Positions 1 through 9,334 of a stretch of DNA of 64,000 bases are shown here, one piece after another. The DNA comes from Alentia gelatinosa (taxonomy: Eukaryota; Annelida; Polychaeta; Phyllodocida; Polynoidae): contig OX465584.1 in assembly GCA_950022655.1 (NCBI GenBank), positions 63,800,841 through 63,864,840 of the forward strand. Direction: 5' to 3'. The notes below the pieces were generated by a model. That model did not search any database and was not told the origin of the DNA. It saw only the letters and a list, made by a program, of their open reading frames with translations. The position numbers and the translations under genes were made by a program. Each line of letters opens with the position of its first letter. The first letter of the stretch is position 1.

Positions 1-108
1 AAGAGCCTAGATAAGCCTAGGGTAAGGTGATAGATAGGGTAAGAAGTTAGTATTTGTATTCCAGCTGTGTTTCATGAATATAGTGATGATAATTCGGGCT
101 AAAACGTA

Positions 109-494
109 TACTATCGTAAAAACGGATGAGTTTTAATCTGGGCCCCCGTATGCGACGACTGGAGTTTGGCTCCGGATATCACTACGCCAAACTCCAGTCG
201 TCGCATACGGGGGCCCAGATTAAAACGAATAAGGTTTTGATTTTATCCTACCCCGTGTGAACGATATTTTTATGTGAGGATAATAACAAAAAACATGTTA
301 AAACTTTCTGAAGTCCTCCATAGAGCTCTCCTTGCTGCTCTGAAGGCACTTGGAACTACTTTCAGCTGCTGATCTCTGATTGGTCCATTTTTTGTACGCT
401 CCTAGGAGCGATTTTTTATCCGTATGCGACATACGGGCGCATACGGAAAGTCAATGTTAAGCCTATGGGATTTTATATTAGGGGTAGGATAAAA
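109..494 (+). mobile_element. HC element A1 (hairpin plus TIR-bounded core)
   Basis: A perfect inverted repeat with 41-nt arms (130-170 and 186-226) encloses a 15-nt loop containing GGATATCACTAC. It is followed by a 254-bp core bounded by perfect 14-bp inverted repeats TTTTATCCTACCCC (241-254) and GGGGTAGGATAAAA (481-494). The core holds TCAATGTTAAGCCTATGG at 451-468, a motif shared with other HC copies. A second copy lies inverted at 41765-42150, so this is a dispersed mobile unit. No coding capacity is visible. The left limit (about 109) is where similarity to the second copy begins. Confidence 0.75.
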
Positions 495-753
495 CACAGG
501 CCCGATTACTTCATACTAATATAGAACAACATGATCATGCTCTACATGCGACAAAACTCGTATGTATACCCGGTATTACCATACATTGGCATAAAAGACA
601 TATTGAAATAGTGGAAATCTACTCACTGCCATGTTTCAATGTGTGCAATATAACAGTGTACTGCACAGGGTGTAGTGCACAATCTATACTGCTTAGGGAG
701 CAGCAGTACGCAACTTTCAAACATTTTGCATGAGAATGTAATTTAGATCAACT

Positions 754-1064
754 TGAGCCTGATGCCCATCTACCGATTCAGGGTTGAGCGATTAGTTCGC
801 AAACCGTATAGGAGTCGGTCGACTTGTCACAGGCAAATTACGTAACTCTTCGCTCGACTGGCGGACATTGAGAAGATGGTGTGGTGGATATTAGTCCTAA
901 GCAAATCGGTCTACTTATTGGTGGCTCACCCTTGCCTAGCTGTCCTACATCTACCGACTACGGCCGACTGCGTTAGGATGCCTTTGGTGAGACAAATTAC
1001 CGTCCGTTTGTCGCCGACAAAGGTACATGAATGTTCCGGAATTGGTAGATGGGCATTGGGCTTT
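754..1064 (+). mobile_element. T-family MITE copy T1
   Basis: About 310 bp with ends AGCCTGATGCCCATCTACC and its near-reverse complement GGTAGATGGGCATTGGGCT. The same sequence recurs at 26315-26630, 58303-58614, 58614-59145 and 59452-59857. In the copies at 26315 and 58303 the ends read (T)TAAGCC...GGCTTTA/TTAA, consistent with TA target duplication. Non-coding; the short reading frames inside are incidental. Confidence 0.75.
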
Positions 1065-1200
1065 AACCCGGCGTTTACACCAGACGACTAAAACCGTGAC
1101 GACTGTAGATCGTCTTGCTAATAGTCGTCAGGTGGTGCTCGATTATGTAATATCGGCTGCAAATAGTCACCAACCCAAGAATTCTCTCAAGCGTTAAGTT
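1065..1200 (+). mobile_element. W-family element fragment
   Basis: Starts AACCCGGCGTTTACACCAGA and continues through a GACTGTAGATCGTC block to GTCGTCAGGTGGTGC. This is the same unit that is tandemly amplified at 40077-41096 and present singly near 26778 and 57968. It directly abuts the T1 MITE. Only one end of the element is recognisable here. Confidence 0.6.
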
Positions 1201-1443
1201 GAAAGTCGTTAAGTTGTGCAAAATTCAAGAATCGCCGCCTATAATCGCCTAATGTTAAAGCCTTGTCACACAAATCCAGTATTCTCCTATTCTAGCGTAA
1301 ATGTAATGCTCTCCAAGTCCCATGCTAAGCTGGCGTCAAATAGATTATATAGTTTACATTAAGTACACAATTATAAAGAATCAGCAGTGCCTATACAACC
1401 TCTAAAAGCTAGACATTCACCCACGGGATGTCACGGTGAAGGT

Positions 1444-1722
1444 AAGGCCCAGTGTCAACCTCCAACGATATGGCTCCGATGTGGTCTACGATGCACCTCC
1501 CGATAAAAAATCAAAATCGCATCGGAAGGTCACCTAATATCGGGGCAGTTGACCACGTTTCTGCGATTAGACACCGAAAAAAACCCATACAATGCGTGGT
1601 GGATTGGCATGTCTAGACATATGTGTCTACGATTTCGCACCTTCCCGATATGTCTCCGATAATGACTTTTTGTATCGGAGCCATATCGGTAGGTCTTAAT
1701 TTCTATCGTTGTAGGTGGCCTA
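1444..1722 (-). mobile_element. P-family MITE, decayed copy P1
   Basis: Carries the internal order of the P family (CCGATATGG, TATCGGGGCAGTTGACCACG, CTAGACATATG, GCACCTTCCCGATATG) but both terminal repeats are degraded compared with the AGGCCCGGCGTCCACCTAC ends of better copies. Non-coding. Orientation is taken relative to copy P2, where the CTAGACA segment lies on the left half. Confidence 0.7.
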
Positions 1723-2375
1723 AAACTTACTTGTGTGTGGGAACTTGGATATTTTCGTAACTTCACTTCTCAGTCCTCTCCTGCCCGTGGGTCCTCTCAT
1801 CTGTGGCAAGGAGAACCCTGTTAAATAGTTATCATCAAGACAGGCGCCATCACCTAATGGTACCAGATATTTACACACATCTTTAAAAAGATACATTATC
1901 TTGCTCCTCCCAGTCCCATTAAATATATGGTATTTGCTTTTGTTCAAAAACATAGATTCTAAGTGTAGACATAGCTATGAAGGAACTGCATCGAGATCCA
2001 GAGCCGCTAAAAATATGCCATTAAATTTGGGTGTAGAGTAATCTCGTAAGCCGTGTATAACAAATGGCGTATTTACAATGGCTATGGATCGAGTGCAGTT
2101 CAGTTTTTATCTATTGTCTATGGTGCTAAATGCTCTTGAAACTAGCTCTAATTACTTTTTTTTGTGTTTGTGGAACTTTTGGCGTAACAGGTAGACAGTG
2201 GACAAAGACAAGCGAATCATCACTGTTAAAGGGCTGTTCCATCTGACCGAAATCTCAGCCGAAATATGAATCTGACAGTGTCTGATTAACTATTCCAGTA
2301 CCATTGGTGTAATCGAACAAAACCCGGTCTGATAGATGTCGTCGGCCACTGTTGGCCACACTGTTCCATTAAGGG
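1723..2375. other. Unassigned intergenic stretch
   Basis: AT-rich DNA with no open frame that looks coding, no array and no match to another part of the window that I can see. Confidence 0.4.
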
Positions 2376-2640
2376 GGGCGTCCACCAACCAAGACAAGGC
2401 TACGATGATGGGTTCCCGACAAGGTCAACGATTGGCCTACGATTGAAGGGCTTGTCGTGGTTGGTGGAACCCAGTTCCCGACAAGAGTCAATGACAAGGC
2501 CATGACAAGGCCATGATTGGAAGCTTGTCGGGAGCCTTCAGACAAGGCTACGACAACATCGTGCATGTTTCCCAAGACTGAACCCTTGTCATGGAGTGTC
2601 ATGGCATGTCGGGAGCGTGTCGCAAAGGTCTACGATAGGA
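2376..2640. mobile_element. MITE-like palindromic segment
   Basis: TCCACCAACCAAGACAAG at 2383-2400 is repeated in near-inverted form at about 2451-2468 (CTTGTCGTGGTTGGTGGA). The interior is built of repeated CGACAAGG and CTACGAT words like the P, Q and R MITEs. Likely one or two overlapping foldback MITEs; the outer ends are not certain. Confidence 0.45.
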
Positions 2641-2744
2641 AATTTTAGTGGAGCGTGCACTTCCCATCACGCCCTGACAACGCTGTTGTAAAGCCCTCCT
2701 TCTTACGACAAGGCTGCAACAAGCGGCGATTGGAACTTTCCCGT

Positions 2745-2830
2745 CTTACGCCTTGGGCAGTAATTTTTCCAAGCCTTACCTCGTAACTTTGAACTTTTGC
2801 TCACCGGAACATAATTTCCCTCTAATACTA
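2745..2830 (+). mobile_element. Solo arm of the K hairpin family
   Basis: Nearly identical to the right arm of the hairpin at 15358-15476 and its flank: GGGCAGTAATTTTT, AAGCCTTACCTCGTAACTTTG, TTGCTCACCGGAACATA. The complementary left arm is missing here, so this is a truncated copy. Confidence 0.6.
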
Positions 2831-2995
2831 CGTCACGGCCGTGACAGAGTGAATACGAGATGACGTCATAGGCGATTGACCAATCAGTGGCCAGGATTTT
2901 ATAGAGAAGACATGGTGACTTAAACATTCGTAACTGGATTTGTGAAGTTATTTGAATCATTCTGATATTGTGATGATATTCTATTGTCCATGAAA

Positions 2996-3145
2996 GGGGG
3001 GAGATAAATCCAGAACCGCACTCAAATCGTAAAATATAGACAATACTCCTTTGACTCATTTGAATGCACCGTAATCGTCACTTTGCCTCGGTAACGATCG
3101 CACCGCATCCAAACTCATGCAGTATTATGTATTTATACGATTCTC
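2996..3145 (-). mobile_element. Degraded HC-like hairpin
   Basis: Begins GGGGGGAGATAAATCCAGAACCG, close to the GGGGTGAGATAAA...CAGAACCG of HC copy C2 at 31253. It then has imperfectly inverted segments around TTTGAATGCACCGTAATCGT and CGATCGCACCGCATCCAAAC. The arms are heavily mismatched, so this is an old or rearranged copy. Confidence 0.45.
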
Positions 3146-3198
3146 GATGCAAAAATGATTATTCAACAATGTTCTTATGATGACATAATATAGAAAGA

Positions 3199-3517
3199 CA
3201 TGGTTAGTGTGTCTGAATGGAATCTGTTCAGAGATATTTTGGTCAGATATACTCACCTCATTCTTCGAATTCGCTGAGTATTTCTGACCAAAATATCGAG
3301 GAACAGATGGAATTCAAACACACTCACTATGCCTTTTAATTATCATATACCTAGAGATCATTAAGAATGCCATTCTACTACTCACGAAATAGAAGAATGA
3401 GTGGTCACGTGGTACGGAGGGTAGTATTATATGTATTACGCCACAGTGTGGACGAATCAAGTCATTACTACTATTGCATAAATATGAGATATTCGTGCAC
3501 CGGTATATAATAATAAT
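3199..3517 (+). mobile_element. HC element J1
   Basis: Hairpin arms run from about 3199 to 3255 and 3275 to 3332, pairing GATATTTTGGTCAGATATACTCA with TGAGTATTTCTGACCAAAATATC. The adjacent core is bounded by TTAATTATCATATACC (about 3335) and CCGGTATATAATAATAA (about 3500), an inverted pair. The right edge runs into a TAA/GAT microsatellite (3509-3542). This is the HC architecture with a different terminal sequence. Confidence 0.55.
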
Positions 3518-4790
3518 AATGATGATGATAATAATAATAATTCTCCTAGATTGAACATTTATTAAATCACTAGAGCAGTATACCCCTACAAAGACTACCT
3601 CTGTTCAGCGAGTGGTCCATATTCTACGCAGAAGCGGGATTGCCAAGCAATCTAATGTTGCATCACTTTGTGTACTCTACACTTTTCAGGTCGCTATAAG
3701 ATCCCTTGACGGGTTTTCTCGACATAGCTGAAGGTTTCACACATCTGATACCTTTTAAATTCTCTGGCCCGCAAGGTCATATAGCCATATAGCTGACCAA
3801 TTATAGCGAAGCTGACCCAATATTGTTCCTCTGTCCCATTAGACCTTTCAGGAGTTGCTGGGGTTTGTGGCCACGTTTTATTTGTTTGCTGGCAGTGCGG
3901 TACTTTGCTATTCAAACTTTGGGTTCTCATTTGTGACTGGTGCGTCAGGATGGTTTCTGAGTCTGGGGTTTGAGGGTAGGAGTGTAGAGTATGCAGTGGT
4001 GCACTCTCCTCACAGATCTTTCGCGGCGCTAGCACTTACTAATCTCTGCCCCAACCCAAAGCTGGTTCCCCGGGTATCCACTAAGGACAGGGGAGACCAG
4101 TGAATATTTCAGATTCAAAACAAGGCAACTGTCAAATGTTATAGTCGAACAGCTCACATATCATGATTATGAAAATATGGGAATTGTTAAAGGAGCTTCA
4201 GAGACAATCCAGCTGTTTCTTTTTCAGACGTAAACCATTTCATAATGGGCAGTGGATTAGACTGCCCCTTCAGAGGAGCACATGGGCATTGTTGACAAAA
4301 CAAAGCCCTGCAACAGATGAGGTGCTTTCCACTATTGAAAGTAATCCCAGAGACTGTGTCTGGTTTGACATAAATAATAACAGTATTTTATTTAAATATG
4401 TCCATCTCTATTTACAAGTAGAACCCAAAAGCCCTCAGAATTTAGGATATCTCGAAAACTGGCATAGGGTCCAGATTTGAGCCCAAACAGGCAGGTTTTT
4501 TTTAGTTCTTTATTTCAATTTCTCCCACTAGGGGAGTTCTTCCAATTGAAGATACATCGAGATACAACCAACAAGCATAGGTATCATCCATGGGTAACAA
4601 CAGTGTTAATGGAGATGAAAGTTATGAGATGAGATGGAGTTATCGGTTTGAGTTGTGTTCTATCTCCACATAACATATACAGCGTAATTAAATTCGATAG
4701 TCTAGGTATCCAGAATGAACAATATAGTAACAAGCCCTAACTCAGTACGACTACCTCCCGGCCAGTCATACCAAGGCATTTATGTAAGCG
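3518..4790. other. Unassigned stretch with one shared repeat
   Basis: No convincing gene. Around 3994-4115 the sequence (CACTCTCC, CAGATCTTTCGCGGCGCTA, then CCCGGGTATCCACTAAGGACAGG) is matched in inverted pieces near 53920-53960 and 53025-53060, so it belongs to a dispersed repeat. Short open frames at 3855-4103 and 4163-4480 have no recognisable motif. Confidence 0.4.
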
Positions 4791-5150
4791 TCAATTTACT
4801 ACATTCAACATCAGTTTCAGTTTTCGTTTAAAGTCCTCCGTACTATCACAATGTTGCATATCAAGTGATATCTGTTCCCATAAGCATGAGCCTCGATGGT
4901 ATGGGCTCTTCTCATATCGGCTTGTCTTATGTCTTTTTCTTATAAACTTGTCCTTCGTGGCACCTCTTGTAGGCCGTATTCCATCCTCGATATATTCCTT
5001 ATTTTTGGATAATTTAAACATCCTTTTCAACAGTTGGTGGTTTCTCCTAACATCCAAGTACTCAATATCACATGCAATGTTCAAAGATTCTATGCTCTTT
5101 CTTTGGCAGTTTCCCCCATGAATTATCCTTAAAGCCCTATTCTATGCTTG
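4791..5150 (-). pseudogene. Non-LTR retrotransposon RT C-terminal tail (remnant)
   Basis: The minus strand encodes the tail found downstream of the RT domain in many LINEs: NRALRIIHGGNCQRKS, then EYLDVRRNHQLLKRMFKLS, then YEKSPYHRGSCLWEQ and DSTEDFKRKLKLML before a stop at 4791. A stop codon interrupts the frame just before NRALRII, and the sequence beyond about 5150 is unrelated. It is therefore a 5'-truncated, dead copy. The catalytic RT core is absent. Clade cannot be assigned from this tail. Confidence 0.75.
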
Positions 5151-5401
5151 GGGCAGAGATATTTGCGGCCACAGAAAATAGAGCGCAGGATCTCTGCTGG
5201 GAGAGTGGCAATGGTGCAGTCTGGGTAACATTCCGGTTTCCGGTTCCTCTCTCAGCTGGTGTGTGTTAAGTCTGGGAGGTGTTGATCTTCACCATTAAAG
5301 TGTGACTCACAGATGTACTCGTCAAATGTACCTGAAAACGGAATGTTATCTTATGAGGCGTTTCCACCTGCCAATTATAAGCCATTTCCCACTGGCCAAC
5401 T

Positions 5402-5872
5402 ATAGGCCCGTTTCCATTGGTCGACAAATACCGTGTATATTTTTTGTGTTCTTATTTTCATTGGCCATCACCGATATTAAAGAAGAAACCAACAAGTTTT
5501 GGTCAAAGTCGTCGTTCTCCACGAGTTTGATGCGGAGTGATATGAACGAGGCGACAGCCGAGTGAATATCATGTAGCATTCAAACGAGTTGCAGAATGAC
5601 TTCATTGACCAAAACGAGTTGCTTTCTGTATTTATCTCACCCCTATACACATTAAAATAACACACATGATATAGACCATGGAGAACGGACCGCAATACTC
5701 GTAGGGGCATGGAGAACGAGTTCCCAATGTTAAGCCTATGGGCATTTATTCCAGGGGTGAGATAAACAGTCAGGAACCACCGACGGACCTTAGCACTGCT
5801 GAGGCACAATGGAAATCGGCTATTAGGAGAACACAAACAATCAACCGTCTTTGTCGGCCAATGGAAAAAGAA
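5402..5872 (+). mobile_element. V-family MITE V1, split by an HC insertion
   Basis: Left part GGCCCGTTTCCATTGG...GCCATCACCGATAT (5402-5477) and right part ACAGTCAGGAACCACC...GGCCAATGG (5766-5872) join to match the uninterrupted V copy at 22587-22793 across CACCGATATACAGTCAAGAA. The 288 bp between them is HC element B1. Confidence 0.8.
5478..5765 (+). mobile_element. HC element B1 with sequence-defined boundaries
   Basis: Hairpin 5484-5628 (arms include AAGTTTTGGTCAA and TTGACCAAAACGAGTT; centre GAGTGATATGAACGAG...GAGTGAATATC). It is followed by a 136-bp core with perfect TIRs TTTATCTCACCCC (5631-5643) and GGGGTGAGATAAA (5754-5766), and CAATGTTAAGCCTATGGG at 5725-5742. Comparison with the empty V copy near 22670 places the ends at ...GATAT|TAAAG and GATAA|ACAGTC, give or take a few A/T bases, with no obvious long target duplication. 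It transposed after V did. Confidence 0.8.
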
Positions 5873-5989
5873 CTTATTTGCTAGCGATCTGCGGTCGGGA
5901 ACCACTGACACCAGATCGGTGAATAGAAACAGACATGCTGAGAAGTGTTCACTGATTTATTATGCATAAATTATGCAATGAGGCCATCA

Positions 5990-6346
5990 CCACCTAACGA
6001 ATTCTGTCAGTATGGATCTGTCAAATGCAACTGGAACAAGGCATAAGGCCTATTTTCCTTGGCTGACGAAAAGGGTGTAGATTTTTTGAGTTACCCAGAA
6101 AGTCTGTCAGTGGTGTCACGACCGTGCGTCTATATGGAATTGTAGAAGATTTCACTCAGTGACCAAGCTTTCACTTAGTGGTGGGTGGTGCCACATTGCA
6201 TAATCTAAGCAGAAAAAGTTGTGGGTCATTTCATAAGCTGGGTCGTTTCCATTGACAGATTTTGGGTCAGCAGTGCCAAAAGTCCGTCAGTGGTTCGTGA
6301 CTGTAGATCGGTGATGGGAAATCGGCCAATGGAAACAGGCCTATAC
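5990..6346 (+). mobile_element. V-family MITE V2
   Basis: Matches the copy at 62862-63140: GAAAAGGGTGTAGATTTTTTG, GTTACCCAGAAAGTCTGTC, GCATAATCTAAGCAGAAAAA, GACAGATTTTGGGTCAGCAG, and the end CGGCCAATGGAAACAGGCCT. A related segment lies at 22285-22545. Non-coding. Confidence 0.65.
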
Positions 6347-6350
6347 ACAG

Positions 6351-7121
6351 TACCATCACCGGAGTTTAGACACTGACGTACAGTCGTTGGCCACCACCTA
6401 CTGATTAAAAGGAGAACTCATTAAATTGGCGCTGTTCCCTCAGGCAAGTGGGAAAATGGCCCACCGATAATGAACTGGAATCAGATTATCGAAAAAAGGG
6501 GGTTAAAAACTTTCTAGAACTATTTTTGAGTAAAATTCAGTAAAAACCGCCTTTAGGTCGAATTTTGGGTGTAGATTTAAAGAAATAATTTTACCAAGTT
6601 CAAGATTCTCTTTATAGCTGTCTAAAAAACAAAATGGCCGACAATATTTCTTGAAAAACCAAAGAATTTTTTCTAAAATCTTGATTATTCATTTATATGG
6701 TCATGTAGTAGATCAAATCAAAGGTCTAACTGAGATACTAAAATTTAAAAACCATAGAGTGTGGGATACTCGTTTCTGCTCATCTTACTCATGTCTTAAA
6801 ATGCAATGTTGAAAGAGACGGGCAAAACATACTCTAAACCCTTCCAATCACATAAGTTGGGAAACTTTGCCTCTGCCCTCCGTGTTTCTAGACCGGGGAG
6901 GTATTTTTAAAATTAAGAAGGATACGATCTTATAATGGTCTATTTTGCATTCTCGTTACCTAAAATGACCCGTATTTTTGAAGGAGGGTCTTTCAAAAAG
7001 TTCGGCATAATATCTTTATTTTGAATCTTTTAAAAGGTCACAGGTTTTACCATAATTCAGGTCTGTTGCTAGGTAAGTTTGATTCTTCATAACGAAACGT
7101 CTTCCACTATGATAAGATATA
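6351..7121. other. Unassigned AT-rich stretch
   Basis: Rich in short A and T runs; no array, hairpin or coding frame. It resembles family X in base composition, but I could not align it to X with confidence. Confidence 0.35.
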
Positions 7122-7530
7122 AAGCCTGCCCCCACCTACCACGATTCTGGTCCCGATTGGCCTTACGATGGCCTTCCCGACACCATTCCGATTGTAGCGT
7201 GAGGTCTGGCAAAATCGCGGTAGGTGGAACAGGTTTTTGCGATTCCGTCTACGACAGCTCACGATAGGCTGCGATGAAAACGCCAATCGTAGAGGTCCCA
7301 ATAATTTCCAACATGTTGGAAATTTCGTAGCCTGTCGTAGGGTATGGTAGCCTATCGGGAAGATATCGTGGTCAGCGTTTATGTTATTGGTCCTCCCAAG
7401 GCATTGCCACGCTCTACGATTTCAAACTGTTGGACCTATCGGGGACCTCCCGATAGGTCACGATTTCCCCATTTCAAATCGTAGTGATCGGGAAGCATGT
7501 CGCGGCCTATCGTGGTAGGTGGGGGTCCCC
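7122..7530 (-). mobile_element. Q-family MITE Q1
   Basis: About 410 bp with ends GCCCCCACCTACCACGAT-type at both sides: GCCTGCCCCCACCTACCACG on the left and CGTGGTAGGTGGGGGTCCCC on the right. The palindromic word TCCAACATGTTGGAAAT lies inside. It is the reverse complement of the copy at 36503-36890. Non-coding. Confidence 0.8.
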
Positions 7531-7894
7531 TCTAAGTTAATGATAAAAATTACAAAAGAAGTCATGGAATTCTGAAAACGAACTGACACTCCTAGCATCG
7601 TCAATATCGCCTAATCGTAATCGTTCTGCCAATATCGTTCTTGGTTTTAAAAACACCTCCCAGAAGAGTAAAACCCGACGTCTCTGGGAAGTGAACGCGC
7701 GCTGCCGTTTCCGGGGAGAGCGGAAGGCGGCACAAACTCGCCTTTTATCGCTCACTCAGCCGTCGCTCGTCCGTAAGGGTCTTAATGACCTTCTAACGAG
7801 ACCAAACTTGACCTTGAGGACCCATGGAAACGCAATTGGCAAAGTCCACAGGGGAGTTTTGTGTCTTGCGATATGACCACTTGGTAATTTCTTT
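7531..7894. other. Unassigned stretch
   Basis: No motif, array or match elsewhere that I can support. A short GC-richer patch at 7690-7780 has opposing short open frames without recognisable content. Confidence 0.35.
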
Positions 7895-8205
7895 TATTGA
7901 GCGTGGGCTACACGCTCATATACACTGCATAAAGGTTAGTTAGAATGGTAACATAGACTTTGAGCTTGCTGCAAAAAATTAATCCTTCACGAATTTGCGT
8001 GCTAATACTGTGACATTGGAAAAGGACCCACTGGTGCTTGATGGATTTGGATCCTAGATTCAGGCTGTTCTAGAAGCAAATGGTGCAAGGAAGTTACAGA
8101 AAATACCTTATAGACTGAATATAGCCCACACCTCATAATTGTTAAATATCTATAATTCCGCACTCCTTCATCAATGAGTAACATGATATTTGCTCCTGGT
8201 TAATT
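7895..8205 (+). mobile_element. BB-family fragment BB3
   Basis: Shares with 48995-49635 and the inverse of 60416-61250 the order: GAGCG..CGCTCATATAC, GAGCTTGCTGcAAA, and an end TGATATTTGCTCCTGGTT. It is shortened and diverged. Confidence 0.5.
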
Positions 8206-8498
8206 AGATTTAATTAATGTTTGTAATGAGCATAACTCTGTTTATATGTTTGACGATATTATATTGGCTGCAAATCAATGCACATTGAATTAATCAGTAA
8301 TGCTCTGCATTTCATTACCATAAGTCAGTGAGTGTCCACCACATCTTTGCAGTGCAGGTCACTGATTATGTGCCACAAACCTTTCACAAGGAGAACAACC
8401 GACCGACTTGTGTACAGCATAAAATTTTCGGTGGATTTATAGTGGGCAGGTGGAAACGCCGCATAACTATATCATCGGCGACCCACTTTAATGATACA

Positions 8499-8826
8499 GG
8501 AACCTGTTTTACTAGTTTCGTGACATGTCTGTGACACCATACAGACATTGGGGTTGTCTAGTTTCGTGACAACACAAGTAGCTGCCCTTAGGAAAAGACA
8601 GACCCCTAACATAACAATTAGACAAATCTACACATCATTACCCCTTACCCGCATCATGGACCTGTTTCACTATTTTTGTGACAAAAGTGTTAGACAGACA
8701 TGAAAAGCAGCACCAACAGGGCAAGCCAGAACGGGCAAAACGAAGTCTAATGTCTAGTTCTTATGAAACCAGACACACCATCTAGACGCCATCTAGACAT
8801 GTCTAGAAACTAGTGAAACAGGTCCC
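8499..8826 (+). mobile_element. U-family MITE U1
   Basis: Ends GAACCTGTTTTACTAGTTTC and GAAACTAGTGAAACAGGTCCC form TIRs. The interior has repeated CATACAGACATTGG and GACAAAAGTGTTAGACAGAC words. Other copies are at 35792-36167 and, truncated, 42350-42527. Confidence 0.75.
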
Positions 8827-8844
8827 AGATGTATTTCTTAGAAC

Positions 8845-9245
8845 GTGCGTGCATGAAATATACATTGCCTAGAGGTTAGAGTGCTCACATATAGACCTCC
8901 AGCATACTGCATAAAAATTATCCCTTCACTATCTGGGTGCTATTGACTGTGATATTGAGAATGGAGCAGGGTGCTAGTGTCTCAGGGTCCTACAGGCAAG
9001 CCCAGTTGACCATGACCATTCACTCAAGACCGAAATACCTCATTGACCTAATAGTGCTTGATATGTTTGGATCCTATAGATGGGCTTAGGCAGTTACAGA
9101 AATGGCAAGTTAACTGGGTGCAAGTAGATAACAGAAAACTATGATAGACCGAATGCAACCCAAACCTTTTAATTGTTATTCATTTATAATTGCACGCTCA
9201 TTCATCAATAGTGAACATACTACTTGCTATATGCTATTTTATTAT
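8845..9245 (+). mobile_element. BB-family fragment BB4
   Basis: Diverged copy: TAGAGGTTAGAGTGCTCACA, CAGCATACTGCATAAAAATT, TTGACCATGACCATTCACTC and a tail of CATACTACTTGCTATATGC parallel the BB copies at 49070-49640. It lies just before the 60-bp satellite. Confidence 0.45.
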
Positions 9246-9334
9246 TGATATGAACGAAGACCATATGTACATATAAATATAACCCTGCTTGAAACATGTG
9301 AAACCAGACCACTGGGGAAGCACCTCGCCTCGCC

